From NCBI RefSeq assembly GCF_018736045.1, contig NZ_CP076132.1, forward strand, positions 3,023,501 to 3,087,500: a stretch of 64,000 nt of DNA. Direction: 5' to 3'. The position numbers and the translations under genes are program-made. Source of the DNA: Flammeovirga yaeyamensis (GTDB lineage: Bacteria; Bacteroidota; Bacteroidia; Cytophagales; Flammeovirgaceae). Below, piece after piece: positions 1-7,574 of this stretch (position 1 is its first letter; each line of letters starts with the position of its first letter). The notes below the pieces were generated by a model, which saw nothing but the letters and a program-made list of their open reading frames with translations, did not search any database and was not told where the DNA came from.

Positions 1-490
1 TGAGTTCTCTTAATTCACCTATTTTTAAATATTGAGGACGGAAATCATGTCCCCACTGAGAAATACAATGGGCTTCATCGACCACTAATAAACCCACAGC
101 CATTCGTTTTAAACGCTCAATAAATAACTTAGTGCGAATTCGTTCTGGTGATACATATAAGAATTTAACTTTCCCTTGAACGGTATTCTCTAATAATGTA
201 TCCATCTCTTTGATAGATAATCCAGAGTAAAGAGCTTTGGCAGGAATTCCTCTTTCATTTAATTGATGCACTTGGTCTTTCATCAAAGAAATTAGAGGTG
301 TAATGACAATACACACTCCTTTTCTCGCAATACCTGGTACTTGGAAGCAAATTGATTTCCCTCCCCCAGTCGGCAATAAAGCAAGAGTGTCATTCCCTTT
401 AAAAACACTACTAATGATATTTTCTTGAAGAGGTCGAAAGTTATCGTAACCCCAAAATTTTTTAAGTATTTGTTGAAAGCCCGCGTTCAT
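1..490 (-). CDS. recQ: ATP-dependent DNA helicase RecQ, N-terminal part (cut by window edge)
   Basis: The minus-strand frame from the ATG at 490 encodes the first 163 residues of a RecQ-family 3'-5' DNA helicase, which unwinds recombination and replication intermediates. The Walker A motif LLPTGGGKS lies at about residues 38-46, motif Ia-like ITPLISLMKDQ at about 63-73, the DEAH box (VVDEAHCISQWGHDFRP) at about 136-152. The RecQ-specific aromatic-rich loop follows the DEAH box. The reading frame runs off the left edge, so the second RecA domain, RQC and HRDC regions are not visible. It is divergent from pyrE, with 166 bases between the two starts. The family assignment is secure. Whether this is the only RecQ of the genome cannot be judged. 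Confidence 0.93.
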   Translation of the reverse strand, partial: MNAGFQQILKKFWGYDNFRPLQENIISSVFKGNDTLALLPTGGGKSICFQVPGIARKGVCIVITPLISLMKDQVHQLNERGIPAKALYSGLSIKEMDTLLENTVQGKVKFLYVSPERIRTKLFIERLKRMAVGLLVVDEAHCISQWGHDFRPQYLKIGELREL

Positions 491-558
491 GAACCATTAA
501 TTGACAATTATTTTATCATAAATCAAATATCAACAATTAATTTTTACAAATTGTATCT

Positions 559-566
559 TATTTTTG
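559..566 (+). promoter_or_regulatory. Predicted -7 promoter motif of pyrE
   Basis: TATTTTTG matches the Bacteroidota -7 consensus TAnnTTTG and sits 90 bases before the pyrE ATG. It predicts a 5' leader of roughly 80 bases that contains the two hairpins described separately. Confidence 0.55.
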
Positions 567-574
567 CAAAAGCT

Positions 575-630
575 GAGAAAAATATTGTTTTCTCTCGGTT
601 TAAGTAAAATTAAAGAGAAATCCTCTTTAA
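575..630 (+). promoter_or_regulatory. pyrE 5' leader with two hairpins that could exclude each other
   Basis: Hairpin 1 pairs GAGAAAA (575-581) with TTTTCTC (588-594). Hairpin 2 pairs TTAAAGAG (610-617) with CTCTTTAA (623-630). The 3' arm of hairpin 1 (589-595, TTTCTCT) is also perfectly complementary to 614-620 (AGAGAAA), which overlaps the 5' arm of hairpin 2. The leader could therefore fold in two ways. Neither hairpin is followed by a U-run, so control of translation would be more likely than intrinsic termination. The arms are low-complexity purine/pyrimidine tracts, so chance is possible. Confidence 0.35.
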
Positions 631-656
631 ACTAAACATATACATTAGCAACAACA

Positions 657-1292
657 ATGGAAAATACTATTGCAAAAAAGGTCGCTTCTTTGTTATTAGA
701 GATCAATGCTATTAAGATCCGTCCAAACGATCCTTTCACTTGGGCTTCAGGATGGAAATCACCAATTTATTGCGACAACAGACTTTCTCTGTCACACCCT
801 CACGCAAGAACGTACATCAAACATGCATTAAGTTCTAAAATTCAAGAGCAGTTCGCAGATGTAGAAGCTATTGTTGGTGTTGCTACAGCGGGTATCCCTC
901 AGGGGGCATTAATTGCAGATGCTTTGGGTATTCCTTTCGCATATGTTCGTTCTAAGCCAAAAGGACATGGTATGACAAACATGATCGAAGGTGAATTAAA
1001 AGCAGGTGCTAAAGTAGTGGTTATCGAAGATTTAATTTCTACTGGAGGTTCATCGCTTAAAGCTGCGGCGGCTTTGAAAGAAGCAGGTATCGAAGTTTTA
1101 GGTATGGCTGCTATCTTCACTTATGGATTTGATTTATCGGTAAATAACTTCAAAGAAGCTGGTATTCCTCTAGTGACTTTATCGAATTACGATGCGATGT
1201 TGGAATTGGCTTTAGAGCAAGATTACATCAAAGCGGAGGATATCGATTCATTGAAGTCTTGGAGAGTTGCTCCTTCAGAATGGAATCAATAA
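657..1292 (+). CDS. pyrE: Orotate phosphoribosyltransferase
   Basis: This cytosolic enzyme of de novo pyrimidine synthesis joins orotate to PRPP to give OMP. The protein has 211 residues, normal for the family. The PRPP-binding motif VVVIEDLISTGGSS is at residues 120-133, and the flexible catalytic loop RSKPKGHGMTN at 98-108 carries the expected Lys and His residues. The ATG at 657 directly precedes the conserved N-terminal helix. The gene stands alone downstream of its own predicted promoter and a structured leader. Two more pyrimidine genes, pyrR and pyrB, lie about 46 kb away in this window. Confidence 0.96.
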   Translation: MENTIAKKVASLLLEINAIKIRPNDPFTWASGWKSPIYCDNRLSLSHPHARTYIKHALSSKIQEQFADVEAIVGVATAGIPQGALIADALGIPFAYVRSKPKGHGMTNMIEGELKAGAKVVVIEDLISTGGSSLKAAAALKEAGIEVLGMAAIFTYGFDLSVNNFKEAGIPLVTLSNYDAMLELALEQDYIKAEDIDSLKSWRVAPSEWNQ

Positions 1293-1371
1293 AATTATAA
1301 TAGACTGTTAATTAAAGATTTACTCTTTTATCTACAGTAACAAAAAGAAGATATCTCATATATCTATTTTT

Positions 1372-1417
1372 CTCGTATCAATAACCCAGGAATTTATCCT
1401 TGGGCTTTTGATACGAG
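1372..1417. repeat. 46-bp inverted repeat between pyrE and the transferase gene
   Basis: CTCGTATCAA (1372-1381) is matched perfectly by TTGATACGAG (1408-1417), with an inner CCCAGG/CCTTGGG pairing at 1385-1404. There is no T-run on either side, so it is not a typical intrinsic terminator. A TTG codon that could start a longer downstream reading frame lies inside the right arm, which argues against that start. Confidence 0.6.
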
Positions 1418-1536
1418 GTTTAAGAAGTTATGAGACAGTCACTTCTCTCATTCTGCTCCTATTCATCTTACATAACACTCTTAATACTTACAAACAAGCG
1501 GAACAAACAAACTGTGTTTCAAGTTATTTCCTTACA

Positions 1537-2904
1537 ATGTATTATGAACTAGCATTTGGTATTGTTTCCTCACAAGAAAAGAAACTTACGCCAGTTGAAA
1601 TCGACCAACTATTGGCTAAAGGGTATTTTAGACATTCCCTAAATATGGCTACTTACGAAATGATGTACTTTGATGACAAGATGCAAGGAGTACTTCCGTT
1701 ACGTTGTCGCCTAGAAAATAATATGCTTTCGAAATCTCATCGAAAGAAAATTAGGCAAACAAGAAACAAATTTGAAGTAGTTATTGAGCCCCTAAATATT
1801 ACGGAGGATCATAAAACATTATTCACAGAATATAGAAAAAAACGTTTTGACGAAGAGGATAAATCTCTCTTACACTACTTTGGAGTAGATTCTGACAAAG
1901 ATATTGGTCTAATCCCATACAACACTTGGCAAATAAACTTTTACGCGAATGGTCAATTAGCTGCCGCAAGCTTTTTTGATGTTGGAGAGAAATCTTTATC
2001 CAGTCTCATGGCAATTTATCATGAGGACTTTAAAAATGCCGGACTTGGCTTTATATCCATGCTTTTCGAAATAGAGTGGTCTTTAGAACATAACATGGAT
2101 TTCTATTATCCTGGTTACACTCTCGATATGCCGTCATGCTTCGATTACAAACTTAGATTACCGAACGTGGAGTTTTATAATTGGAAGGACGAATGGTTAA
2201 AGTGGGAAAAGATTAACTTTAAAACTACAAAAAGATACAGAACCTTACATTCTATAAAAGCTATAATTGAGCAAGTTAATGACATATGTATAGTTAAAGG
2301 TCAAGTTGCCGAAGAGCAAAACTTTTTCTCTAGTATGTGGCATGATATGTTTGATTATACTCAAGCAGTAGAAGCCCCTATTTATGCGTCTTTTCCGATA
2401 GGTCAATATCATCAGATGGTCATTATTTATTTACCTGATGAAGATATATTTTTGGTAAAACCTCATTTATTTAATTTTGAATCAAGTTTACCACCATATA
2501 TTAAAACTGATAGCCCCGAAGATATCGCTTTATTTATTGGTGCTTATTTTGCCCACCTCCAACTTATAGATGTTCGCTTAACTAGTGCATTAGACAATTT
2601 TAGAAGCTTAATTACAGATTCAAACATAGAATTTGATATTGTAGAGACTTTAGGAAATGTAGGTAGACATCCTAACTATAAATGGATATCCTTAAGAAAA
2701 GATGAAGATCAATGGATGGTTATGCCATTATGGGATGAAAGCAAAAAAACATACCTTTTCCACCCAATGGTGTTTAAACGTGACCAAAATAGATGGGTAT
2801 CTCCTTTTGGATTGTGTTCTGATGCCATCGCCATATTAAAAATCTCTGACTATATTTGTTCAAAAGAAAGCAATTGGCATGATTTATTGTCAGAAAATGA
2901 TTGA
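1537..2904 (+). CDS. Arginyl-tRNA--protein transferase-like (GNAT-fold) protein
   Basis: The protein has 455 residues from the ATG at 1537. Its first half, roughly residues 55-215, resembles the C-terminal GNAT-like domain of arginyl/leucyl-tRNA-protein transferases (ATE/Bpt family). Visible features are a basic stretch (SHRKKIRQTRNKF), a YRKKRFDEEDKSLLHYFG block and a late FYYPGYTLDMPSCFDYKLR block. Enzymes of that family add an amino acid from charged tRNA to protein N-termini to make degradation signals. The last ~200 residues are an extension I do not recognise. A longer start at TTG 1408 would place the start in a hairpin arm and add an unlikely segment. The next gene begins 15 bases downstream, suggesting an operon. 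The family call comes from sequence memory, and substrate specificity is unknown. Confidence 0.6.
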   Translation: MYYELAFGIVSSQEKKLTPVEIDQLLAKGYFRHSLNMATYEMMYFDDKMQGVLPLRCRLENNMLSKSHRKKIRQTRNKFEVVIEPLNITEDHKTLFTEYRKKRFDEEDKSLLHYFGVDSDKDIGLIPYNTWQINFYANGQLAAASFFDVGEKSLSSLMAIYHEDFKNAGLGFISMLFEIEWSLEHNMDFYYPGYTLDMPSCFDYKLRLPNVEFYNWKDEWLKWEKINFKTTKRYRTLHSIKAIIEQVNDICIVKGQVAEEQNFFSSMWHDMFDYTQAVEAPIYASFPIGQYHQMVIIYLPDEDIFLVKPHLFNFESSLPPYIKTDSPEDIALFIGAYFAHLQLIDVRLTSALDNFRSLITDSNIEFDIVETLGNVGRHPNYKWISLRKDEDQWMVMPLWDESKKTYLFHPMVFKRDQNRWVSPFGLCSDAIAILKISDYICSKESNWHDLLSEND

Positions 2905-2919
2905 AACTGATCATTAATA

Positions 2920-3498
2920 ATGAGTATTCAAGATAACTACAGTTTTTTAGAACATATAGCAGACACCACTGAAGTAAACAATATTAGTTTTGATAATTGG
3001 CAGCAGCTCAATTCTTCTACGATTATAAGTATGGCTAGAAAATTTCTAATTGAGAAAAATATTCCAGTTAGAAAAATACCCTTAAAAACAATTTATGCCT
3101 TCATTACAGACAGTGGTTTAGAAAGTCTCCCTAAGCAACAGCAAAGGTGGGCCATTCTATTTTCAAACGCTGTCACCTACAGAAACCCTTGTAAACAGCA
3201 TCTTACGTTAGTAAAAATACTAAGGGATGCCTCCTTAGAAGAAATCGAAATCCTTCACTACCTCAAAAAAATATCTTTCATAGAATATGAAACCTCTCGT
3301 ATTTGGATCAAAATAAAAGGTATTGAACAATGGGCTATAGAAAAACTAGACTGTTCCAGTATAGATATAGAAATCATCCTAGAAAACCTCATGATGAAAC
3401 GCCTCATAGAAATCTCTAACTCAGGAGAGGAAATGAGGATTGCACCACTTGGAATGCATTTTATATTGGAATGTGAGAAGCCGTTTGGGCTTAGTTAG
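2920..3498 (+). CDS. Possible Abi-alpha (DUF4393)-like protein
   Basis: This 192-residue soluble protein follows the transferase gene by 15 bases on the same strand. Residues about 75-115 (a WAILFSNAV motif, then a histidine and a LRDASLEEIEIL stretch) have the layout I associate with DUF4393/Abi-alpha proteins, in which an 'anLlasa' helix is followed by an 'LspdEa..L' helix. The C-terminus has a winged-helix-like pattern, with ILENLMMKRLIEI followed by IAPLGMHFI. No signal peptide or membrane segment is visible. Abi-alpha proteins are linked to abortive infection, but the resemblance here is at pattern level only. If wrong, this is simply a hypothetical protein with a winged helix. Confidence 0.4.
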   Translation: MSIQDNYSFLEHIADTTEVNNISFDNWQQLNSSTIISMARKFLIEKNIPVRKIPLKTIYAFITDSGLESLPKQQQRWAILFSNAVTYRNPCKQHLTLVKILRDASLEEIEILHYLKKISFIEYETSRIWIKIKGIEQWAIEKLDCSSIDIEIILENLMMKRLIEISNSGEEMRIAPLGMHFILECEKPFGLS

Positions 3499-3565
3499 AT
3501 AGTGTTTGCAAAGACTTCATTTTTGGACCCATTGATACTATAAAAAATTATTACATTAAATAAAG

Positions 3566-3633
3566 TAAGAGGTAAAAAGTAAGAAGTAAATATCGACCTT
3601 ACCTCTTACCTCTTACCTCTTACCTCTTACCTC
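3566..3633. repeat. Tandem TTACCTC heptamer repeat with an inverted copy
   Basis: Five perfect TTACCTC copies run head to tail at 3599-3605, 3606-3612, 3613-3619, 3620-3626 and 3627-3633. The reverse complement occurs upstream as TAAGAGGTAA at 3566-3575, followed by the related AGTAAGAAGTAA. The transcript could form a hairpin between the upstream copy and any one of the five. It lies between convergent genes (the Abi-alpha-like gene and the SDR gene). Confidence 0.85.
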
Positions 3634-3689
3634 AACTTAATTTTCAAAGGAAAGAAATCCAACAAGCTTCATAAATACCTCAAACAACA

Positions 3690-4379
3690 TTAAATATCCC
3701 CCAACTGCGGTCGAACAATAATGTCTTCTACACAAGCACTGTTAGATAAATTGTAAGCTGAGTAAACAAGGTCAGCGATGTCTAGGGATTTCATAAAACG
3801 GTCTTCTGGTAAGTCTACCCCTGCCCAACTAGCAGTAAACGTTGCTCCTGGCATTACAGAAGTCACTTTGATATTATGAGGTTTCATTTCTTCTCTTAAA
3901 CATTTTGAAAAGCCTAACATGGCATGTTTTGAGATAGCATAAGAACCACCATTAGTATAAGCCATGAAAGAGGCGACAGAAGCGATATTGAAAATATGTC
4001 CTTTTTTGTTTTCCATCATTTGATGTACAAAACCTCTTGTGATGTAGTAGGTTGAATACATATTGGTTTGCATCATCATTTCGAAGGCTCCCTCTTCTTC
4101 TTCGTAGATAGCACCAGGAACAAATACTCCGGCATTATTTACTAAAATATCAATTGGTTTTTGAAGTGATTTTACTTCTTCTATAAATTTCTGACACTCT
4201 TCTTTCTTAGACACATCTGCTTGAAAAATATGGATTTCAGCATATTGCGATAATTGATCTTTTAATTCTTGTAGTGATTCTAAGTTTCTAGCACATACTG
4301 CTACGTCTACTCCATCTTTAGCAAATTTTTCTACAATTGCTCTTCCGATTCCTTTTGAACCTCCAGTTACTACGATCAT
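3690..4379 (-). CDS. SDR family oxidoreductase
   Basis: This 229-residue classical short-chain dehydrogenase/reductase is a cytosolic NAD(P)(H)-dependent alcohol or ketone oxidoreductase of unknown substrate. The cofactor motif TGGSKGIG is at residues 5-12, NNAG at 81-84, the catalytic Ser at about 134 (NIAS) and the YxxxK pair at Y147/K151. The ATG is at 4379, and 155 bases separate it from the divergent secreted-protein gene. The fold is certain. The reaction cannot be told from sequence. Confidence 0.93.
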   Translation of the reverse strand: MIVVTGGSKGIGRAIVEKFAKDGVDVAVCARNLESLQELKDQLSQYAEIHIFQADVSKKEECQKFIEEVKSLQKPIDILVNNAGVFVPGAIYEEEEGAFEMMMQTNMYSTYYITRGFVHQMMENKKGHIFNIASVASFMAYTNGGSYAISKHAMLGFSKCLREEMKPHNIKVTSVMPGATFTASWAGVDLPEDRFMKSLDIADLVYSAYNLSNSACVEDIIVRPQLGDI

Positions 4380-4534
4380 GATTTTATTTAATAAGCGCTA
4401 ATAAAACGAATTATTGTTTGATATCAACTAATATTTTGAAAACAATTTTCTAATTTTGTATTGTATCAAACAAACGGTTAACCTTTTGATTTGAAACAAT
4501 TTAAATATTACCTAATTATCAATCGAACTAATCT

Positions 4535-4930
4535 ATGAAACATCTATTATCAATCATACTATTCTGCCTATTTTCTCAGATTGTAGTAGGACAAAATAAT
4601 ATACATGTCTCATCAAATGTTCTTCAGGAGAACAACGTAAAGTCATCAATGTTTTCAGGTCAACTGAAAAATAAGATCAAAAAACTATTTTCAAATCAAG
4701 AATTAGAAACTGAGGTAGTCGCATCTTCAGACAAACAATTATTTGATTTGGTTGATCATTTCAATCAAAATCTATCTTATAATTCTGAAGACACCTTCAG
4801 AGCAATTCGTCTCATGGAGATAAATCATCAAAATCAAAGTACTATTGATGTGAAAACGGATGATGATAATCAATTAAATATGGGAATGATTTTCAACGTT
4901 TTGAGACAAAAAATATATTCGATGAAATAA
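4535..4930 (+). CDS. Small secreted protein of unknown function
   Basis: The protein has 131 residues. It starts with a clear Sec signal peptide (basic MKHLL, hydrophobic SIILFCLFSQIVV, probable cleavage before GQN). The mature ~110 residues are polar and rich in Asn, Gln and Asp, with no cysteine and no motif I recognise. It is monocistronic between divergent and downstream genes. It is probably periplasmic or secreted. Confidence 0.65.
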   Translation: MKHLLSIILFCLFSQIVVGQNNIHVSSNVLQENNVKSSMFSGQLKNKIKKLFSNQELETEVVASSDKQLFDLVDHFNQNLSYNSEDTFRAIRLMEINHQNQSTIDVKTDDDNQLNMGMIFNVLRQKIYSMK

Positions 4931-4987
4931 TCGGAACATTAACAATCATTACCTACCTCTTTTACTTGAACCTATTTTAATGATGCC

Positions 4988-4995
4988 TAAATTTG
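4988..4995 (+). promoter_or_regulatory. Predicted -7 promoter motif upstream of the 59-residue ORF
   Basis: TAAATTTG matches TAnnTTTG and lies 54 bases before the ATG at 5049. This supports transcription rightward into the small ORF and the TonB-dependent receptor gene behind it. Confidence 0.5.
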
Positions 4996-5048
4996 CATTA
5001 TCAACATAGGGTTAACGCTTACATCTAAAGCAAAATCTTAAAAAGAGA

Positions 5049-5228
5049 ATGATTTATTTTAAACGATGGTCAAGAAAAGGGTATTCAATTTTTAACACCT
5101 TGAAAAAGGTGGTAAAAATCTGTGTCGTTAAAAAAACGGTACAACTCACTCCTTGTGTCATCGAAAATCATCCAAGAATAATGTTCATCGGACTTCAAAA
5201 AGACGATGATGACCCTTTGATTGACTAA
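5049..5228 (+). CDS. 59-residue ORF upstream of the TonB-dependent receptor
   Basis: The plus-strand frame 5049-5228 encodes 59 residues beginning MIYFKRWSRKGYSIFNTLKK and ending KDDDDPLID. It starts with ATG 54 bases after a TAnnTTTG motif and ends 108 bases before the receptor start at 5337. The N-terminal half is strongly basic and contains aromatic residues; the C-terminus is acidic. There is no signal peptide. The 'FKRWSRKGY..F..L..VVKI' pattern reminds me of short conserved sequences near Bacteroidota TonB-dependent receptors, but I cannot confirm that here. The overlapping minus-strand ORF starts with TTG and has no promoter support, so I prefer this frame. Confidence 0.55.
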   Translation: MIYFKRWSRKGYSIFNTLKKVVKICVVKKTVQLTPCVIENHPRIMFIGLQKDDDDPLID

Positions 5229-5336
5229 CTTTCTACATTCCTTTTTTATTAGTAGACTGTCTCCTTTATTCCTCAAAGTGAGACCTACTCATTTTATTTA
5301 TTTCACATATTTTTTTCGGATATCCTATCCACAATT

Positions 5337-7307
5337 ATGAAAACATTTTTACAGTTTCACTGTTCATTCATTTTCGTACTTTTGAGTCTTGTGGGCTACG
5401 CACAAGAATCAGATTCTACTAAATTATCAGAATATTATCTAGACGAGGTTACCATTAATTCGGGTCGTGTACCTCAAACATTTTCTGAACAAGCAAGAAT
5501 AGTTACTTACATTCCTCAAGAAGAACTACAGGCGATGCCTGCTCAAAGTTTTGATCAAGTTTTAGGGTATGTTGCAGGTGTTGACATGCGTTCTAGGGGC
5601 CCTATGGGGGTTCAAGGAGATGTAAGTATTCGTGGTGGTTCATTTGATCAGTCGTTAATTCTTTTGAACGGAATCAATATGAACAACCCACAAACGGGTC
5701 ACTTAAATTTATTCCTTCCTGTAGATCTTGAAGCCGCTTATGCTGTTGAAGTTTTAGAAGGTCCTGCTTCTAGAGTCTTTGGTGCTAACGCTTTTACCGG
5801 AGCGATTAATGTACAAACCAAACCACTTGATAAAAATAATATCTATGCACATGTAATGGCAGGTGAATATGGCTTACAAAAATATACCGGTAGAGTTAAC
5901 CTTACTTCGGGTAAAACAAGACACCTTATTACTGGTTCATACAAGAAAAGTGATGGATACATCGATAATACAGACTTTGAAGATGTTACTTTCTATTACC
6001 ACGGTAGCTACGATGTAAAGCAGGGTACTTTTGACTTAACTGCTGGTATATCTGATAAAGGATTTGGAGCTAATTCATTTTACACTCCGTTATACCCTAA
6101 TCAGTACGAAAGAAATAAATTATATCATGGCTCTTTAAGATTTACGAATAATGGTAAAATTAAAGTAAGCCCAACAGTATATTGGAATAGAACCTACGAT
6201 AGATTTGAATTGTATAGAGATAATCCTGCAAGTTGGTATACGAACCATAACTACCATCAAATGGATGCCATGGGCTTTAATCTGAATACCATCATCCCAT
6301 CTAAATTTGGTAAAACTTCTATTGGTTTTGATGCCCGTTACGAAGGTATCTTAAGTAATGTATTGGGTGAAGATCTTGATGACCCCGTTTCTATTGATGG
6401 TGTAGATAATACTGCATATACAAAAGGGAAAGATCGTTTTAACTACTCTTTATTTCTTGAGCATAATGTTGTTTGGAAAAAATTTACAGCTTCTGCTGGT
6501 TTAATGTTTAACTACAATACTCAGTTAGCAGAATCTAGCGATGGATTTGATGTCTTCCCTGGTTTAGATATCTCTTATGCGTTAAATGAATCAGTTAGAT
6601 TATTTGGTACAGCAAACACTGCAATGCGTATCCCAACCTATACTGATTTATATTATCAAGGTCCTACTAATATTGGTAACCCTGATCTAAAAGAAGAAAG
6701 AGCAACTACCTATGAAGCGGGTGCTAAATTAGACCGTAAATGGATTCATGCAAGTGCTTCTTACTTCATTAGATATGGTAAAAATATTATTGATTGGGTG
6801 AAATACCCTTCTGAAGATAAATGGCAAGCTCAAAACTTGACAGAATTAAATACACAAGGTATTACTTTAAATACTGTATTTAATTTCGAGCAAGTATTGG
6901 GCAAACAATCAACGTTAAAATCAGTTACTGTTAATTACTTAGGATTGAAAGTGGATAAGTCTGCTGCCGATTCATTGGTGTCTAATTATGCTTTAGACCA
7001 TCTTAACCATAAAGTGACTGTAGGTATCAAACATAAAGTATTCTTAGATAATCTGATTGCCGATTGGAAATTAGTATACCAAGATAGAAATGGTAGTTAT
7101 ACTGCTTACGATGCAGATTTCAACCCATCAGAAACAGAATACAAACCATTTACTACTGTAGATTTAAGATTAAGTTATCAGTACAAAATGATGTATTTCT
7201 ATACAGAAGCATCAAATATCTTCAACCAAGAATATTATGATTTTGGAAATATTCCTCAACCTGGAAGATGGTTTAGAGCTGGTATTAAAATGAATCTAGA
7301 TTTATAA
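5337..7307 (+). CDS. TonB-dependent outer-membrane receptor
   Basis: This 656-residue protein imports an unidentified ligand (siderophore, haem or cobalamin class) across the outer membrane using TonB energy. It has a signal peptide (residues ~1-22, ending VGYAQ) and a plug domain at about 45-160 containing GDVSIRGGSFDQSLILLNG and EVLEGPASRVFGANAFTGAI. A 22-strand-type barrel ends in NIFNQEYYDFGNIPQPGRW and an aromatic-rich terminus. There is no N-terminal carboxypeptidase-regulatory domain, and the length is near that of BtuB-like receptors. No partner transport genes adjoin it, so the ligand is not inferable. A strong hairpin follows the stop. Confidence 0.93.
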   Translation: MKTFLQFHCSFIFVLLSLVGYAQESDSTKLSEYYLDEVTINSGRVPQTFSEQARIVTYIPQEELQAMPAQSFDQVLGYVAGVDMRSRGPMGVQGDVSIRGGSFDQSLILLNGINMNNPQTGHLNLFLPVDLEAAYAVEVLEGPASRVFGANAFTGAINVQTKPLDKNNIYAHVMAGEYGLQKYTGRVNLTSGKTRHLITGSYKKSDGYIDNTDFEDVTFYYHGSYDVKQGTFDLTAGISDKGFGANSFYTPLYPNQYERNKLYHGSLRFTNNGKIKVSPTVYWNRTYDRFELYRDNPASWYTNHNYHQMDAMGFNLNTIIPSKFGKTSIGFDARYEGILSNVLGEDLDDPVSIDGVDNTAYTKGKDRFNYSLFLEHNVVWKKFTASAGLMFNYNTQLAESSDGFDVFPGLDISYALNESVRLFGTANTAMRIPTYTDLYYQGPTNIGNPDLKEERATTYEAGAKLDRKWIHASASYFIRYGKNIIDWVKYPSEDKWQAQNLTELNTQGITLNTVFNFEQVLGKQSTLKSVTVNYLGLKVDKSAADSLVSNYALDHLNHKVTVGIKHKVFLDNLIADWKLVYQDRNGSYTAYDADFNPSETEYKPFTTVDLRLSYQYKMMYFYTEASNIFNQEYYDFGNIPQPGRWFRAGIKMNLDL

Positions 7308-7315
7308 AAACAAAA

Positions 7316-7346
7316 ATCACCTCTTTGTCATTAACAAAGAGGTGAT
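7316..7346 (+). terminator. Hairpin terminator after the TonB-dependent receptor
   Basis: A perfect 13-bp stem, ATCACCTCTTTGT (7316-7328) with ACAAAGAGGTGAT (7334-7346), closes a 5-base loop nine bases after the stop codon. The downstream T-richness is weak (CTATTTAA). Confidence 0.7.
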
Positions 7347-7520
7347 CTATTTAACTCTCTTAATATCTTATTATCTACTAAGCGCATTCATCTAACTTAT
7401 AATAAATCAAACGCTTACGAAAATATTTTGTTTCAACTCAAACATTTAAAAAATCTTAAATTGTTTGATATCGAATTAACACATCAGGTGATATCTTTCA
7501 TTTAGGTATTAGAAATACAT

Positions 7521-7553
7521 AAAAAAGCCCTACTAAAAAATTAGTAAGGCTTC
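7521..7553 (-). terminator. Terminator of the DUF349 gene
   Basis: On the minus strand, GCCTTACTAA pairs with TTAGTAGGGC and is followed by six Ts (the A-run 7521-7526 on the plus strand). It lies directly after the DUF349 stop codon at 7575. Confidence 0.75.
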
Positions 7554-7574
7554 CTTAATTTTATATCAAAATGA

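Noticed and set aside
425-607. Plus-strand 60-codon ORF across the recQ start and pyrE promoter region
   Set aside because: It overlaps the recQ coding sequence and covers the pyrE promoter; composition is that of translated non-coding DNA.
1408-1536. N-terminal extension of the transferase gene from TTG 1408
   Set aside because: The start lies in the arm of a hairpin, and the extra 43 residues look like translated leader.
3599-3633. Possible CRISPR array
   Set aside because: The repeat unit is only 7 bp, contiguous and without spacers; no cas gene is present.
5085-5276. Minus-strand 63-codon ORF
   Set aside because: It starts with TTG, has no promoter motif, and overlaps antisense the better supported 59-residue plus-strand ORF.
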